From positions 72,352,914 through 72,416,913 of the forward strand of contig CP154956.1 of NCBI GenBank assembly GCA_039621445.1: 64,000 nucleotides of DNA, given 5' to 3'. The position numbers were made by a program, and so were the translations under genes. Below are positions 27,707-38,475 of this stretch, in pieces. This stretch comes from Euglena gracilis. Lineage: Eukaryota; Euglenida; Euglenophyceae; Euglenales. Each line of letters starts with the position of its first letter. Positions within the stretch are counted from its first letter, which is position 1. The notes under the pieces are model-generated. The model saw only the letters and a program-made list of their open reading frames with translations. It searched no databases and had not been told where the DNA came from.

Positions 27707-29943
27707 TTATGTAAGTATGGATACTGAACATCGAAACTTCCTTGGATTGTAATTTTTGCCTGACACAATCAAGCAGGCCAAATTACACCTTGGGGGGGGG
27801 GGCATCTCCTCCCCACAGCAGTTGGTGAACAGACCCCATTGCGGGGGCACCAACAAAACTTCGCTGCCTGGCTGCCTGATTGACATTAATTGGCGCCACC
27901 ATGATGTCGAAGCCCAGTGGGGCACGATCAACAGACAAGTCAGGTCTTGGTTTAACGTTAACTTCTGAACCCACTGGGGGATGATGCTCCAAGGAGGATT
28001 GGCATAAACTGGGTGGAGACCCTTCAAGTCTGCCTTCAAGGCATCCATCAGCAAGGCCCCTTGGTGTGGGTATCGACAAACAAACTTAGGGATCTTTTTG
28101 TTGCTGGGTGTGCAGAACATGTCCACCTCTGGGGTTATGTTTTTCCTGAAAAATTGAAGAACTTGGTGAAAGTTGTTTAGGTTTAGGGTATGATCCCTGG
28201 GTCCTTTTGCTCCCTGGTCAAGGAGTCTGCTAACTGCTCCTTTGTGGAAACCCAAACCACCTGCAAATTTATTTGCTTTTCTTGGCAATGATACAGCAGG
28301 GGTTTTAAGATGGAATTTAGGTAGAGCTTTCTGCCTCCCCATTTTGTTAAATAACTTACAGCCACCTGGCTGTCCACATGAAGCACAATTGTTTGTTTTG
28401 GTTTGGCTAGCCATTTTACTGTCTCCAATGCTGACATCAACTCTTTTTGGTTGATGTGAAGGATGTGCAGGTCCCTCCAAAATCTGGCAGTTTTTGGCCT
28501 GAGTTTTTGTCCAGCCCCCCCCCCCCCCCGCACTGCCAGGTGCTGCTGTCTGAGAACAGTTCCTGAGAGGCCTGGGATTGAAAAGCTCTGCCCACACCTG
28601 GCTGCAAAAACGCTTTTAACTCCACAATTTGATCTTTGACCCCCTGGGGAATGGTAAGGCTGTGGTCCCAGCCGCACTTGGTGTGCAAATTTACCATTTT
28701 GCAAAGTTGATCTGTCAGAATTCTGAGAAAAGGCATTGAAACTAAATAGCTTCTTGACCTACAATGGAGCTGAGTTTTCTGCAGCTCATCTTTTGTGCTG
28801 TCAGCACCTTTCCTAATTCCTTTCTTAAGGATTTTAGTTTGTCCTGTGGAATTTCCAGCTGGCCTTTTTTCAAATTGATCCACTGGCCCAAATGCTTTAT
28901 GTCCTGTATTGGTTCCAGACATGATTTGGGGAGGTTTATTCTGAAACCAGCCAGTAAAAGATCTTTTTTTTCATTTCTGCCAAATGTTGGGCTGCTGTCT
29001 GTCTGCTGGGGGCTAACGGCAAAATATCGTCCAGGTACATGAAAACTACCTTTCCTTCCTTTCTCCATTTCCTTTCCCAGCCTCTCATGAGAGTCATAAA
29101 TTTTTGTGGCAGGCTGCTTATACCAAAGCATGCAGCTTGAAATTGCCACGTTTCCCCCCCAACCTTTATGCAAACATGTTTTTTCAGACTGCTGTGCAGT
29201 TTTAAGTGGAAGTATGCATCCTTCAGATCTATTTTTCCGCAGAACCAACCTTTTCTTATTTATTGGAAAATGTTTTTCATGTGTTCCAATCTGAACCTCG
29301 GGGGGTGAAATGGAGATTTAACTGTCGACAATCTGAAATCAGTCTCCCTTTTTTCTTTTCCCCTTCTTTTTTTGGAAATGATGAAGTAAGGGACAAAATG
29401 TTTTGCCTCCTCTGGGGGGATTTGCCTGGTTGCCACTGCACATTCGTATTCTCTCAGAATTTTATGGGCAGTCATTATCCCTTGGGGGGTTTTGAATTGG
29501 ACTTTTAAGGACATTTGAGGGGGGAGGGGAAGATCTGCCATGACCCCTCCCCTTATCAGGTTTAACACCTCTCTGCTGGCTGCTGCCTTGACCGAATGGG
29601 GGATGCTGGCCTGCAGGGCTTTGTAAGGTGGTACCCCTGGGTGTAATGTGTCTGGGGATTCCACAGGCCCCATCACTGTGGTACTTCCCCCTGGCTGCCC
29701 CATCACTGGGGTCACCCCTGGCTGCCCCCTCACTGGGGCTTCTGCAGCTGGCCCTGCCATAGGGCTTTCCAAAGACAGGCTTTCCCCCTGTTTGTGAATG
29801 ATGGGGGAAGGTCTGTGTCTGCAGTGGGAAGGTACATATAAAACTAGGCTGATTATCTTCTGGGGGGGGGGCTGTCTGAGCCAATCTTGTGCCGCCCCCC
29901 CAAGGGCTGATGTGGTGTTGGTCTTGATTGTATAGACCAGCAT
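27707..29943 (-). pseudogene. DIRS polymerase, broken (B3)
   Basis: RT start in 29260-29943 (EEAKHFVPYFIISKK), MYLDDILPL at about 29022-29048 in a frame broken on both sides, RNase H in 28437-28922 and 28183-28704 (FSDSST, NQKELMSALETV, HVDSQVAVSYLT, LADSLTR), and the methyltransferase-like domain in 27707-28597 (YANPPWSIIPQW). Shifts fall in G/C/A runs, for example the C10 run at about 28517. Confidence 0.8.
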
Positions 29944-30659
29944 TTGCCTTCAGGGCCATTTGGCCTCAATTGGCACTCAGGCCTGTTTGGCATCCATTGG
30001 CCTTCTCTCCAGGACTTGTCTTGTCTCTTCTCTGTCCCTCTTGATTCCCCATATAGGCCACCATGGCCTGTTTTGGCATTGGCGTGCTGCTCCTGGGGGG
30101 TTTGTGTCTGAAATGCCTGGGGGGAAAGTTGGACATACCTTTCCCCAATGGGATCTTTCCAGGCTGGGATACTGGCTGCCATAGCCTTGCCCCTGGGCCC
30201 ACTACCCTCTTGAATGATGGCTGCCATAGCCTTGATTCTGGACCCCAGGTCCTTTTGGATGACGGCTGCAATAGCCTTGATGATGACTTGAATCCCTTGT
30301 ATTTCTGATATTTGTTGAAAGGCTGCCATAGCCCTTGCCTTGTCCCCTGAAAGGGGGGGACTTAGAAAAAGGGGGGGAGTTTGTTCGACCTGTGATGGAA
30401 GTTCCCTTCTGTCTTCTTGTCTTCCTGATCACAGTTGTCCATGATCCATGGCCATTCTCATGTAGAGTGGGGATTTTGAAAACTCTGAGGTGGTGAGGGG
30501 TGGGTGGGTTGCGATGGCCACGGACTGACGTGTTGCTGCCGCCCCTCCAGCTTCTGCAGCTGCTGCTGTGTCTAAACCTTCCCCAGCTTCAAATGCCTTC
30601 TTGGAAGTTCTTTGATGTTGTCCTCGGCAGTCCGCTTTTCTTTCAGATTCATTCTTCAC
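29853..30659 (-). pseudogene. DIRS ORF1, broken (B3)
   Basis: Frames 30429-30659, 30202-30432 and 29853-30329. A Gln/Ala-rich helical start (TAAAAEAGGAAATRQSVAIA), then repeats QGYGSH, GQGKGYGSL and IKAMAAIIQ. The start lies just inside the left ITR and leader (30660-30900). The MRMAMDHGQL segment is the degenerate version of the shared ORF1 motif. Confidence 0.7.
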
Positions 30660-30897
30660 GAAAGTCCAGTTGTTGATCTTGTGTTAGAAATTGCACTGCT
30701 TCTGGCAATATTTACAGTTGAACTCGAAGAGTTGAAATCTTCCTCCAGGAAGTTGAAGGTCTGAAAAAATTTCGCTCCACCAGTTGATAAAGTAATGGAC
30801 TTCGTTAGTGTAGTACTCCTCGTAAAATAATTCTACTGGAACTCGTTGAAGTAAATTTCTTTCTCCTCGAGGTCGAAGGGCAGAATTAGGAATCACC

Positions 30898-31021
30898 CAA
30901 CTCCGGCAACAAAAAGCAGTAAGAAGCACCCCCCCCCCCGCGCACGCACAAACACACCAGAACAGAACGGCCGGCAAGGAAAGCAGGACCTCACCATCTC
31001 GCAGTGCGGAGCCCGAATGGT
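30898..31021. repeat. Left inverted terminal repeat of B3
   Basis: CAACTCCGGCAACAAAAAGC to GCGGAGCCCGAATGGT, nearly identical to 13037-13166. The C run here is longer (CCCCCCCCCCGCGC). Confidence 0.87.
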
Positions 31022-31413
31022 CCTGCTGTTCACCGGGGAAGACGTGAAATGTCAACGCCTGGAAAAGAACATCCAACAAACATTGGAGGTAAAAAATGCA
31101 AGCCTAGTGGGCATACTCGTACTCCCTCGAGGAAAAACGTCAAGGGAGGAAGGAACACCGAGGGCCAAGCACAAAGACCTTGTGAAACCATGCCTTGTTC
31201 GCCGGCGGTGTTGTTTGGATTGTTCGTTGTGCTGGGTTGGGAGGTCCCGCTTGGTGCCGCCTCGCCGGAGTTGGTTGACGATGCTGTTCCGACTGGGCGA
31301 CGTGGCTTCTTGTCCCTGGGGGGTGTCCCCTCCTCTCCCCCCCCCTGACCACCACTCTCTGACCGAGGGCTTTTGAACACAAATTTTCTTTTGCGGGTGG
31401 GGGGTCGGGCTTA

Positions 31414-31516
31414 CAAGGTCTTTGTGCTTTGTCCTCGGTGTCCCTTCCTCCCCTGTCGGTTTTCCTCGAGGGAGTACGAGACACTTCGGGCTCCGCACTT
31501 TGCCCTTGTGAGGCAA
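31414..31516. repeat. DIRS internal complementary region (A3)
   Basis: CGAGGGAGTACGAGACAC joined to TTCGGGCTCCGCACTTTG at about 31475: the inverse of the right end next to the inverse of the left end. Confidence 0.85.
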
Positions 31517-32450
31517 GATTGTGCACTGAAATGAGGGGGCCAGGGCATGTTCCAGGGCGCCTTAACCTCCAAATCGTTGATGGTGGGATGTAAAAGCCTC
31601 CACCTCCCTCCACTGGCCAATTTCACAAACTTCTTAGGCAGAAAGGCGCAATGTTTTGAGTACAACAACCCCTGGCCTTCTGGTGGAGTGGTTCCCACAC
31701 ACCTGGGGGGTACCCCTTGTTTGGCCAAAAAGCCTTTTGTGATGGAAGCAACTGTGCCTGCACTTATGACCCTGAAGGCAGGTTTTAATGTAATCAGGAG
31801 GGGGCCCCCAGGTCTGACGAATAAACGTGTAGCTTGCACATAGCACATCTCAAACAAAATGGGCTTTTTGGGGGACACTGGGGTATGGACACATCACTTT
31901 CCCACTTATGGAAGTTCTGTCCTTTACGCTTAATCCTGGTGTAGGGTGCCCGACCCAACACACTAGTCTTCGTTTGACTTGCGCTAAATCTGAGGATCGG
32001 TATAAAACAGAGGAGTCGTGAGCAAAAAAGCAGTTGTGTACGCAATGTACAAATGTCAGTGGGCATGGGCGCCTTTGCGAGCCCACGGTGGACTGGGAGG
32101 GGTGCCGAAATGCCCCATACGTCTCCAGGTTTTGGTTCCAAAGCCTCTTGTAGGGGGTTAACAGAGTGTGGAATCTCAGCCCACCAAACCCAGGAATCAA
32201 AAGCATAGCACTGTAGGCGTTACGAGCTTGGGCCTTGGAAAATTGGAATAATTGAATTAAAGCGTCGGCCACTTGGTCTGTGGTGGCTTCAGGGTGGGGG
32301 CACCCCCATGTGTTCCAAAAACACCCACAGAAGTGCAAAAGCACTCTGATAACGTTTTATGCTGGGGTTTCTCCCCAGGAAATCGTTAATGGTCTCAACC
32401 TGAATTTGTTTCCCCTCCAAAATTTGCCGGAGCAAATCATGCAAACCATG
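31517..32450 (-). pseudogene. DIRS tyrosine recombinase, frameshifted (A3)
   Basis: Pieces in three frames: FLGRNPSIKRYQSAFALLWV (in 32289-32708), EATTDQVADALIQLFQFSKA (in 31850-32344) and the catalytic part in 31411-31878 and 31634-31846. The H-x-x-R box is eroded: the region that gives HSTRGAG in A1 reads TTPPEGQGLL here, or HSTRRPG in the neighbouring frame. Not functional. Confidence 0.75.
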
Positions 32451-33445
32451 GGCCACCTGGGGGGTTGCATTTGCTCCCCCATGCATTTGGTGAGCATGCC
32501 TCTGTAGGGGGTGATTTTCAGGCAGGGGGTCCCTGGAACTTTCATTTTTATTAATTGGGACCACCAGGTGGCTGAATCCCAGTAGGGGATGACCATCAAA
32601 ACTTTGGTGAGGGGAAACGTTTTCAACCAGGGTAGAAATTGTTGACTTATTGACCAGGGGGGTTTGCATACAGATCTCCCATGTTGTCCAGTGGACATTG
32701 TAATGCATTTACTGCTGTGGCTTCCAAATGGGGCCACCTGGCCACAAAATTGGACAGTTTTTTGTTGCCTGGCGAGGCATACAAATCTGTTTTCAGGATT
32801 CTGAAACCTTTGAACTGCTGTCTGAGCCATTGAAAAAGCTGGGTGTCTAAAGAGTAATCCCCCCTGTCCATTTCCCATCTGCTGATGGGGTCTGCTGGGC
32901 ATTTTTTTGAAGGTATCCAGTGGACTTGGAGGTTTACTTGGTGCTCCATGCACCACTTGAAAATGGTCTCAGCATTTTGTTGAATGCGTCCTTTCTGCCC
33001 CCACCCTCTGTTGGGTAAAAGTAAATTGCCTGGTTGTCCACAGACAAGGATACGGTTTCTCCAGGTTTGCTCAAACGTTTCACAGTGCTGACTGCTGCAC
33101 TGAGCTCGTTCACCTTCATGTGCAAAATGGAGTCTTTTCTCCAAAAATCCTTTTCTAGCCCCCTCCCAGTCGTGGGTGCAGCTGTCTGAGTGGAACACTC
33201 TGGTTGCTTTTTGGGGGAAGGGTCTGCCCCCCGAGGTGTCCAGCAGAGTTTTTATTTCCCTTAACTGGTCCTGGATTTCCTGGGAAATGGGGTGTTTTGA
33301 GTCCCAGGGGGCTGTGCACGTTGCCACCAAAAAAATTGCCAGGGTGTCTGTAAAATCCCTTAAAAAGGGAAGGGCCATTAGGTTGCATCTTATTTTGCCC
33401 AAAATGGCAGCCAATTGCCTTTTTGACGTGTAACCTTTTTTCCAT
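32357..33445 (-). pseudogene. DIRS RNase H and methyltransferase-like domain (A3)
   Basis: Main frame 32647-33414: MAAILGKIRCNLMALPFLRD, FHSDSCTHDWEG, SRWEMDRGDYSLDTQLFQWL and YANPPGQ. The NPPW motif is changed to NPPG at about 32655-32670 by a G-run indel. VLMVIPYWDSATWWS follows in the frame of 32357-32956. The central RNase H motifs are in the shifted frame 32934-33125 (VNELSAAVSTV, LSVDNQAIYF). Confidence 0.78.
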
Positions 33446-34300
33446 TTTTTCCCAGTTCCGTTTTTATGGCTTTGACTTACTGGGGGGGAACCTGTAATTT
33501 TCCTTCCTGGAAGTTCAGTTGAAAACCAAGATGGGTTACCACTTGGGTGGGCTGGAGGGTGGACTTTTTCACATTGATTTTGAACACAGAATCTTTGACA
33601 ACTGTTTTCAGGTTATTTTGTAAAATGATTTGGTTGGGGGCCACCAGCAAAATGTCGTCCAGGTAAATGAGTACCTGGATGCCCATTTTTATCCACATTT
33701 TTTCGAACGTTTTCGTCACTGAAATGAAAATTCGTGGCATTATATTTAGCCCAATGCAGCCTGTTTGAAACTCCCAGGTCTGGGCCCCTACCTGATGCCA
33801 TAAAATTGGCCTTAGGCCTGGACCTAATGGAATATGAAAATAGGCATCCTTTAGGTCAATTTTTGCTGCCCAGTGGCCTTTTTCAAAATCTGGGAAAATT
33901 TGTTGGATATGATCCAGCTTGAAAGTTTTTACTTGAAACTGCTGATTTATTTTTCTGCAGTCGCTGGGTTGGCCCTGGGTTTTGGGTGGGTGGACAATTT
34001 TGGGGATTCACCCAGGGGGGTGGAATTCCTATTTTTATTATCAATTTACATGTTGCTGGGGTGGCATGTTTTTACCACCATTTTAAACTTTTCTGAAGTC
34101 TCTGGTACAGGGTGGAATCTCCCCATTTTTCCTCCGTGCAATTTATATCCTGAGTTAGATGATTCTTTTGGGGCTGGGTGGGTGGTATTGGACATTTTAC
34201 CCCTGGTGCCCTGGGGACTAAGCACTCTCCAAAGGTGGCTGGGGTGGTGTGCATGCTCTGCTCACAGGCTCTCTGATCCTCCACTTTGTGATTGGTGTTG
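33446..34300 (-). pseudogene. DIRS reverse transcriptase (A3), deleted and shifted
   Basis: Frame 33477-33740 has VLIYLDDILLVAP at about 33645-33683; motif A lies just above it, out of frame (GQQKLT in place of AKIDLKD). Between about 33960 and 33990 the segment with the PWF-ISKPEGG finger motif is missing (LQKNKSAVSS joins directly to KTQGQPS). Decayed beyond translation. Confidence 0.75.
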
Positions 34301-34594
34301 TCGATTGACACACCATAGGCGCCCTTTTTTGGGTCTCGCCCTTGTTTTTGTTTGCCCCTTCCATGGGCAGTGACAAAGATTGTTGAGGGGGTTGCCCCTT
34401 TTTCTCCACTGCCCCTTTGGGGGCATCATTGTACGTCCAAAGTTTTCCCTTTTCCCTTTTTGGGGCTTTCTGTAAAGGCTTTTCAATTTCGCCTTGGTGC
34501 GCAAATTGCATATGATTAGGAGAAATCCTTGGAGTAACAAAAAGTGGTTTTCCCCTTTTGTTACCAATTCCCCAAGAGACAAAGCACAATGCAA
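34212..34594 (-). pseudogene. DIRS ORF1 3' end (A3)
   Basis: Similar to A4 ORF1: NNLCHCPWKGQTKTRARPKK and VCQSTTPITKWRIREPVSRA. The upstream part (34450-34594) has no partner in A4 and may already belong to flanking DNA. Confidence 0.6.
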
Positions 34595-36165
34595 ACGTTT
34601 AAGATGTTTCCTCCAAAGCCAAGTTCAGTTGTTCCGAGGGGTTTTCCCCCTGCTGAATCAAACCTTGAAACTTGTAGAGAATGAAACAAAGGAATACCAC
34701 CTGTGGGGGAAGGAGAGAAAAGTGCTGACGTGCCAGGGGCAGATCCCAGTAAGGTCTGCCACGATCGTGCCAGCTGTGGTTACCACAGTGGTGCGGTCGT
34801 CACTGATCCCACTCTGCAGATATCCTACAGAGCTGGGACGTGCCTGGTGCGTATCCCCTCCCAGATCTACGCCCGATTTCATTCATGGACCAGGGCTTCA
34901 CGGGTCCAGTCAGGATAGCTGACGCTTCCCTGGTGGGGTTCACTACTCCATTCGGTGTCTCTCCTTTCCGCACAGTGGCGTCCACCCAAAGCCCAAAAAC
35001 GCGCAAAAGGTTAGCCGCTTTTCGCGGTTACCTATTAGCCGTTTCGGCTTAGGTGGGCTGTGAACAAGCCCACTGTGGGAAACGAGGCTGGCAGGTTTCC
35101 TTTCAAAGTATCCAATCCACCAATTTGGGGTGTGCCAAAGGCACATGTGTTTGGTCAAGCGTATTCGTTGAAAACCCGAGGGGAGAGGTGAGGAAGGCGG
35201 GGGGCAGGCTCCTGTCCTGGTCATACCCTGATAGGGCTCCTAGGCGGTCATATCCGCAGTAGAAAACAAAAGCCTACTTGCAGAACCGTCTGCCGGCGAC
35301 AGCTCTCCGTGGTGGGGGGAAAGTAGGAAGTAGGGGGGGGGGCTGCCTTAGGCCAAAACAGAATTTTTGCTGTCTGGAAGCCTTAAGGGGCCGTATGGCC
35401 GAAAAGTGACAAGTAGGCCTATTATTATGGCGTGCGCGCTGTGTGCTGTGTGTCACTTAGCGGATAGCCAGGTTTCCCGGCCACCAAGGTCTTCACCGCA
35501 GCAGCTCCTTCACGACGTGATAAGAGGCACTTGCGTCCTGCAGACGGCTTCTGTCCGCACGGCCAGAGGTAGAGGGGAGGGGGGCTCATGGATGCTTCCA
35601 TCGAAAGCTCGTGTGTGTGACAGACCCGGGCTCAGCCCAGGGCTGTTTAGCGGTTTCCGCTACCAGTGTATGATTTTCCATGGGTATCCAGGCTCCATGA
35701 AGGCGCTTACCTTACGTAGGGCTGGTAATGGCGTTTCAGCATTATATGCTTTGCAACCGCCAGTAATCATCGCGGGAGACCAGGAGGTCTTCCACCAGGG
35801 CCATTTTGGATTGCTGTCGTTGTGTCCGGTCCACAAGCCAGGTTTCTGGCGATTCGTATTTGAAATCAGGTGCCACACAGTCCCGAACCCATCCTTCGTC
35901 GTCTGTCTGCTTGGTTACACTCGCTCTTTCCGTGACACCACTGCAGCTTATCCCAGTATTTTCTGGGCAGAGTGGCTGGCAGATGAAGTAGTTCATTCGT
36001 AGATGGTTGGCTGACACCTGCGGGGCATTCCCCGGGTGGAAATCAATGGGCATTGTGATGCACTCATTCCGCGTGGACTGTATGGGGTCGTAATACGGCC
36101 CCAAGCCACTCTCTCCGGGACTCCGGGTGATTTTCGGGTGGCCATTGTGGCAGGCACCAGCGACC
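34451..36165. other. Unassigned 1.7-kb island, possibly host sequence
   Basis: Base composition is even and CpG frequent, without the long C/G runs of the surroundings. The longest frames are 211 codons on plus (35367-36002) and 147 on minus (35742-36185, with RMNYFICQPLCPENTGISC and DDEGWVRDCVAPDFKYESPE). I cannot recognise either protein. There is a perfect small stem GTGGGCTGTGAACAAGCCCAC at 35052-35072 (21 bp with loop; arms GTGGGCT/AGCCCAC). A host gene fragment, an rDNA-spacer-like sequence or another transposon are all possible. Confidence 0.4.
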
Positions 36166-36185
36166 GTGTCCCTGTCAGTGAACAA
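35742..36185 (-). CDS. Hypothetical protein, unknown family
   Basis: 147-codon frame in the unassigned island. Cys-containing and of mixed, natural-looking composition. Words: GNAPQVSANHLRMNYFICQ, TERASVTKQTDDEGWVRD and SPETWLVDRTQRQQSK. The first 10 codons run into DIRS A5, so the real start, if it is a gene, is different. The opposite strand is open too (35367-36002), and I cannot say which is coding, if either. No neighbour gives context. Confidence 0.3.
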   Translation of the reverse strand: MFTDRDTVAGACHNGHPKITRSPGESGLGPYYDPIQSTRNECITMPIDFHPGNAPQVSANHLRMNYFICQPLCPENTGISCSGVTERASVTKQTDDEGWVRDCVAPDFKYESPETWLVDRTQRQQSKMALVEDLLVSRDDYWRLQSI

Positions 36186-36216
36186 TCAGGTAATTTTCTA
36201 CTACCTGACGAAAGGT

Positions 36217-36434
36217 GGGCCCTAACCCTAACCCTAACCCTAACCCTAACCCTAACCCTAACCCTAACCCTAACCCTAACCCTAACCCTAACCCCAACCC
36301 TAACTCTAACCCGAACCCTAACCCTAACCCTAACCCTAACCCTAACCCTAACCCTAACCCTAACCCTAACCCTAACCCTAACCCTAACCCTAACCCTAAC
36401 CCTAACCCTAACCCCAACCCTAACCATAACCCTG
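36217..36434. repeat. Interstitial telomere-type array (CCCTAA)n
   Basis: About 36 units of CCCTAA with a few variants (CCCCAA, CTCTAA, CCCGAA, CCATAA). Both sides are DIRS RNase H sequence: CTGACGAAAGGTGGG before and GGGGACAAAAGCCCC after. Not a chromosome end. Frames across it read as Asn-Pro or Arg-Val repeats and mean nothing. Confidence 0.95.
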
Positions 36435-36775
36435 GGGACAAAAGCCCCCTTCAACAAAATGCTTCGACCCTTTTTCAAATGGTGTATGGAGCACAACATA
36501 AACCTTCAAGAAAATTAGGTTCCTTCAGACGAATGTCCAGCAGACCACATCAGCAGATGGGAAATGGAGAGGGGGTATTTCTCCTGGACCCAAAATTTTT
36601 TCAATGGCTAAGGCAGTTTTTCCAAAATTTCATTCAGGTGAAAACAGATTTGTTTGCCTCCGCAGGCAACAATAAAACTGCCCAAATTTGGGGCCAGGTG
36701 GCCCCATTGGGTGGATGCATTGCAATGTCCACTGGACAACATGGGGGGTCTTTATGCCAACCCCAGTTTCCCTCA
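36435..36775 (+). pseudogene. DIRS RNase H C-terminal part (A5)
   Basis: Reads, with shifts, FNKMLRPFFKWCMEHNINLQ, then MGNGEGVFLLDPKFFQWLRQ, KTDLFASAGN and VDALQCPLDNMGGLYANP, homologous to A1 1815-2150. It ends at the codons before the NPPW motif, where sequence jumps to an ORF1 region. Confidence 0.75.
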
Positions 36776-38250
36776 GTGAGGATCAGGTGGAAGGGGGAGA
36801 ACCCCTAAAAGCATTTGTGCTTGTTCATTCCAAAGTGAATTTGTCAAGGGGGGGACCCTCAGAGGCCCCCCTATGGTGTGCAACCAACCAGGTCAACAGC
36901 AAGAAGGCCAGTTAGGCAACTCAGGGGCTGTAAACCCTATGGTATGGAACACAACAACAGGATCCCCCAGAGAGAGTGTGAAGAGGGAGCGGGAGAGCGT
37001 GCATGCACATCACCCCAGAATCATTTTACTTTACAAAATTCTCAATCCCTAGTGGCTCTAACCCCCCCCAAATATAAGACCCCCCCATAAAGTGAACCCC
37101 CCAAAAATAAGACCCCCCCTGGCCGGTCCGAGCAAAAATCCATGAAATGGACCCCCCCATGAATAAGACCCCCCCTGCCGGCGCGAAGCGCCGTTTTTTT
37201 TGAAAAATGGTACATTTTTTTGGGGGAAAATCTGCTATTTTGGGACTGTTTTCACACAATTCAGCATATTTTGCCCTATTTGTCCGGCGCAAAGCGCCGA
37301 ATTTTTCGAAAAGTGGTATTTTGGGGTGTCATTTTTGGACATTTGGGGGGTCGAAAATTTTCCAGCAAAAACCCATAAAATGGACCACCCATGAATAAGA
37401 CCCCCCCTCGGGCTTTCCAGCAACCGACCCATGAAATGGACCCCCGGTCTTATTTTTCGGGGTGGTTTAGGGGCTGTCCCGTGTCCAACAACCCCAACCA
37501 AAACAAAAAAAAATACATTTCTGGAAATGATAAATGCAAAGGAGAAACAATGGGGAGAAACCCCCCTGCATTGAAGACTCCAAAAGAGCTCAAAATGGTG
37601 GTGTAAAAATGCACCACCAGCAACCTGTCAGCTCATAAAGGATGGCATTCAACCCGTGGGTAAATCCCCCAAAATTGTCCACCCACCCAAAGACCAGAGC
37701 CAACCTGATTTTGAATCAGTTGCTCCCACCCAAAACATTTTACAAAGTCATCTGAACACAGGGACAAAATATTTATGAAACTCAGGGTTCAAAATAAATG
37801 TCAAAAAATCAACCCTGCAACCGACCCAATTTGTAAATCATCTGGGCTTTCAAATGAACCTTCAAGAAGGAAAATTGAAAGTGCCCCCCCCCCCAAAGTC
37901 AAGGCAAAAGAGAAATAACTGAGGAAAATCATGAAACAGGATTGCGTTTCAAAAAAGGCAGATAGCTGCCTTTTTGGGACAAATAGGGTGCATACCTAAT
38001 TGTCCTGCCATTTTTAAGGGCTTTCGCGGATTCTCTGGCCAATTTTCTCACTATAAATTCTGCAGCCAATGGGACTCAAATCACCTCATTTCTCAAGACA
38101 TCAAAACCAAATTATGGGAAATAAGAATAATGCTGGACACCTGGGGGGCAGACCCTTCCCCCAAGGTACAACCAGAGAGTTGCACTCAGACAACAGCACC
38201 CGTGCGTTGGGGGGGGGCTGGACATACAAACTGGAAGTACTGATATGTGT
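36776..38250 (+). pseudogene. DIRS ORF1-RT remnants with internal deletions (A5)
   Basis: 36840-37060 corresponds to A2 5185-5400 (TEAPLWCATNQ, ECEEGAGERACTSPQ-like words). After the MITE, 37470-37720 corresponds to the linker and RT start (TCQLIKDGIQP). 37780-37900 is the thumb segment (FKINVKKSTLQPTQFVNHLG). 37925-38240 is the connection and RNase H start (KADSCLFGTNRV in a shifted frame, LHSDNSTRALGGG). The palm with YLDD is absent. Confidence 0.7.
37061..37467. mobile_element. MITE with TA duplication and ATAAGACCCCCC motifs
   Basis: 407 bp. Left end ACCCCCCCCAAATATAAGA; right end, inverted, AACCACCCCGAAAAATAAGA. TA at 37059-37060 and 37468-37469. The undisturbed site GGCTCTAGGGGCTG is present in A2 at 5393-5406, so the insertion is proven by comparison. 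Inside, CCATGAAATGGACCCCCC with CATGAATAAGACCCCCCC-type units occurs three times, plus CGGCGCGAAGCGCCG and CGGCGCAAAGCGCCG stems. No ORF of its own. Confidence 0.85.
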
Positions 38251-38475
38251 ACACTGCGCACAAAACTTATTTTTTGGTCACGAATCCTCTGTTTATACAG
38301 ATCTTCCGATTGTCAGAGAATCAAACGCACAACTAGTGTGTTGGGCTAGGCGCTCTATATTACAATTTGGCGTAAAGGCCAAAAATTACACAAACGGGAA
38401 AGAGCTGTGTCCATTCCACAAAGCCCCCAAATAAGCCCGTTTCATTTGATGACGCCATATTTGCAGCAACAAGGC
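38245..38475 (+). pseudogene. DIRS tyrosine recombinase, first half (A5)
   Basis: Homologous to A1 2755-2990: TLRTKLIFWSRILCLYRSSD-like words in shifting frames, ending in the AATR segment, where A4 is inserted. The second half is at 42835-43391. Confidence 0.75.

Larger units (their letters stand above)
27642..31021 (-). mobile_element. DIRS element B3, second part
   Basis: Continues exactly where 21296 left off (GTGCAACAATTGGCCC). It carries the recombinase start, polymerase, ORF1 and the left ITR ending GCGGAGCCCGAATGGT at 31021. Collinear with B1 9750-13166 at clearly lower identity than A1 and A1' have to each other. All coding frames are broken. Confidence 0.88.
31116..34450 (-). mobile_element. 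DIRS element A3, left-end truncated
   Basis: Right end at 31116 (CTCGTACTCCCTCGAGG), ITR to about 31275, ICR at about 31414-31516, then recombinase, methyltransferase-like domain, RNase H, RT and the 3' part of ORF1. Similarity to ORF1 of A4 fades near 34450 and no left ITR follows, so the left boundary is approximate. It is more degraded than A4. Confidence 0.85.
36166..38475 (+). mobile_element. DIRS element A5, rearranged, part 1
   Basis: Starts inside RNase H (LSVNNQVIFYYL) and is interrupted by the telomere-type array, then continues to YAN at 36770. It then switches to ORF1 3' sequence (36776-37060), a MITE (37061-37467), RT N-terminal and thumb pieces with the palm deleted, an RNase H start (near 38190) and, after another deletion, the recombinase N-terminal half to 38475. 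It is therefore a composite or internally deleted, non-autonomous DIRS. The recombinase resumes at 42835 after nested A4. Confidence 0.8.

Noticed and set aside
35036-35080. A tRNA or structured RNA gene around the GTGGGCT/AGCCCAC stem
   Set aside because: A single stem without cloverleaf, anticodon arm or T-loop signature.
36217-36434. A chromosome end
   Set aside because: DIRS RNase H sequence continues on both sides, so the array is interstitial.
36175-36808. Long Asn-Pro, Arg-Val and Leu-Gly repeat ORFs
   Set aside because: They are the six-base telomere-type array read in different frames.
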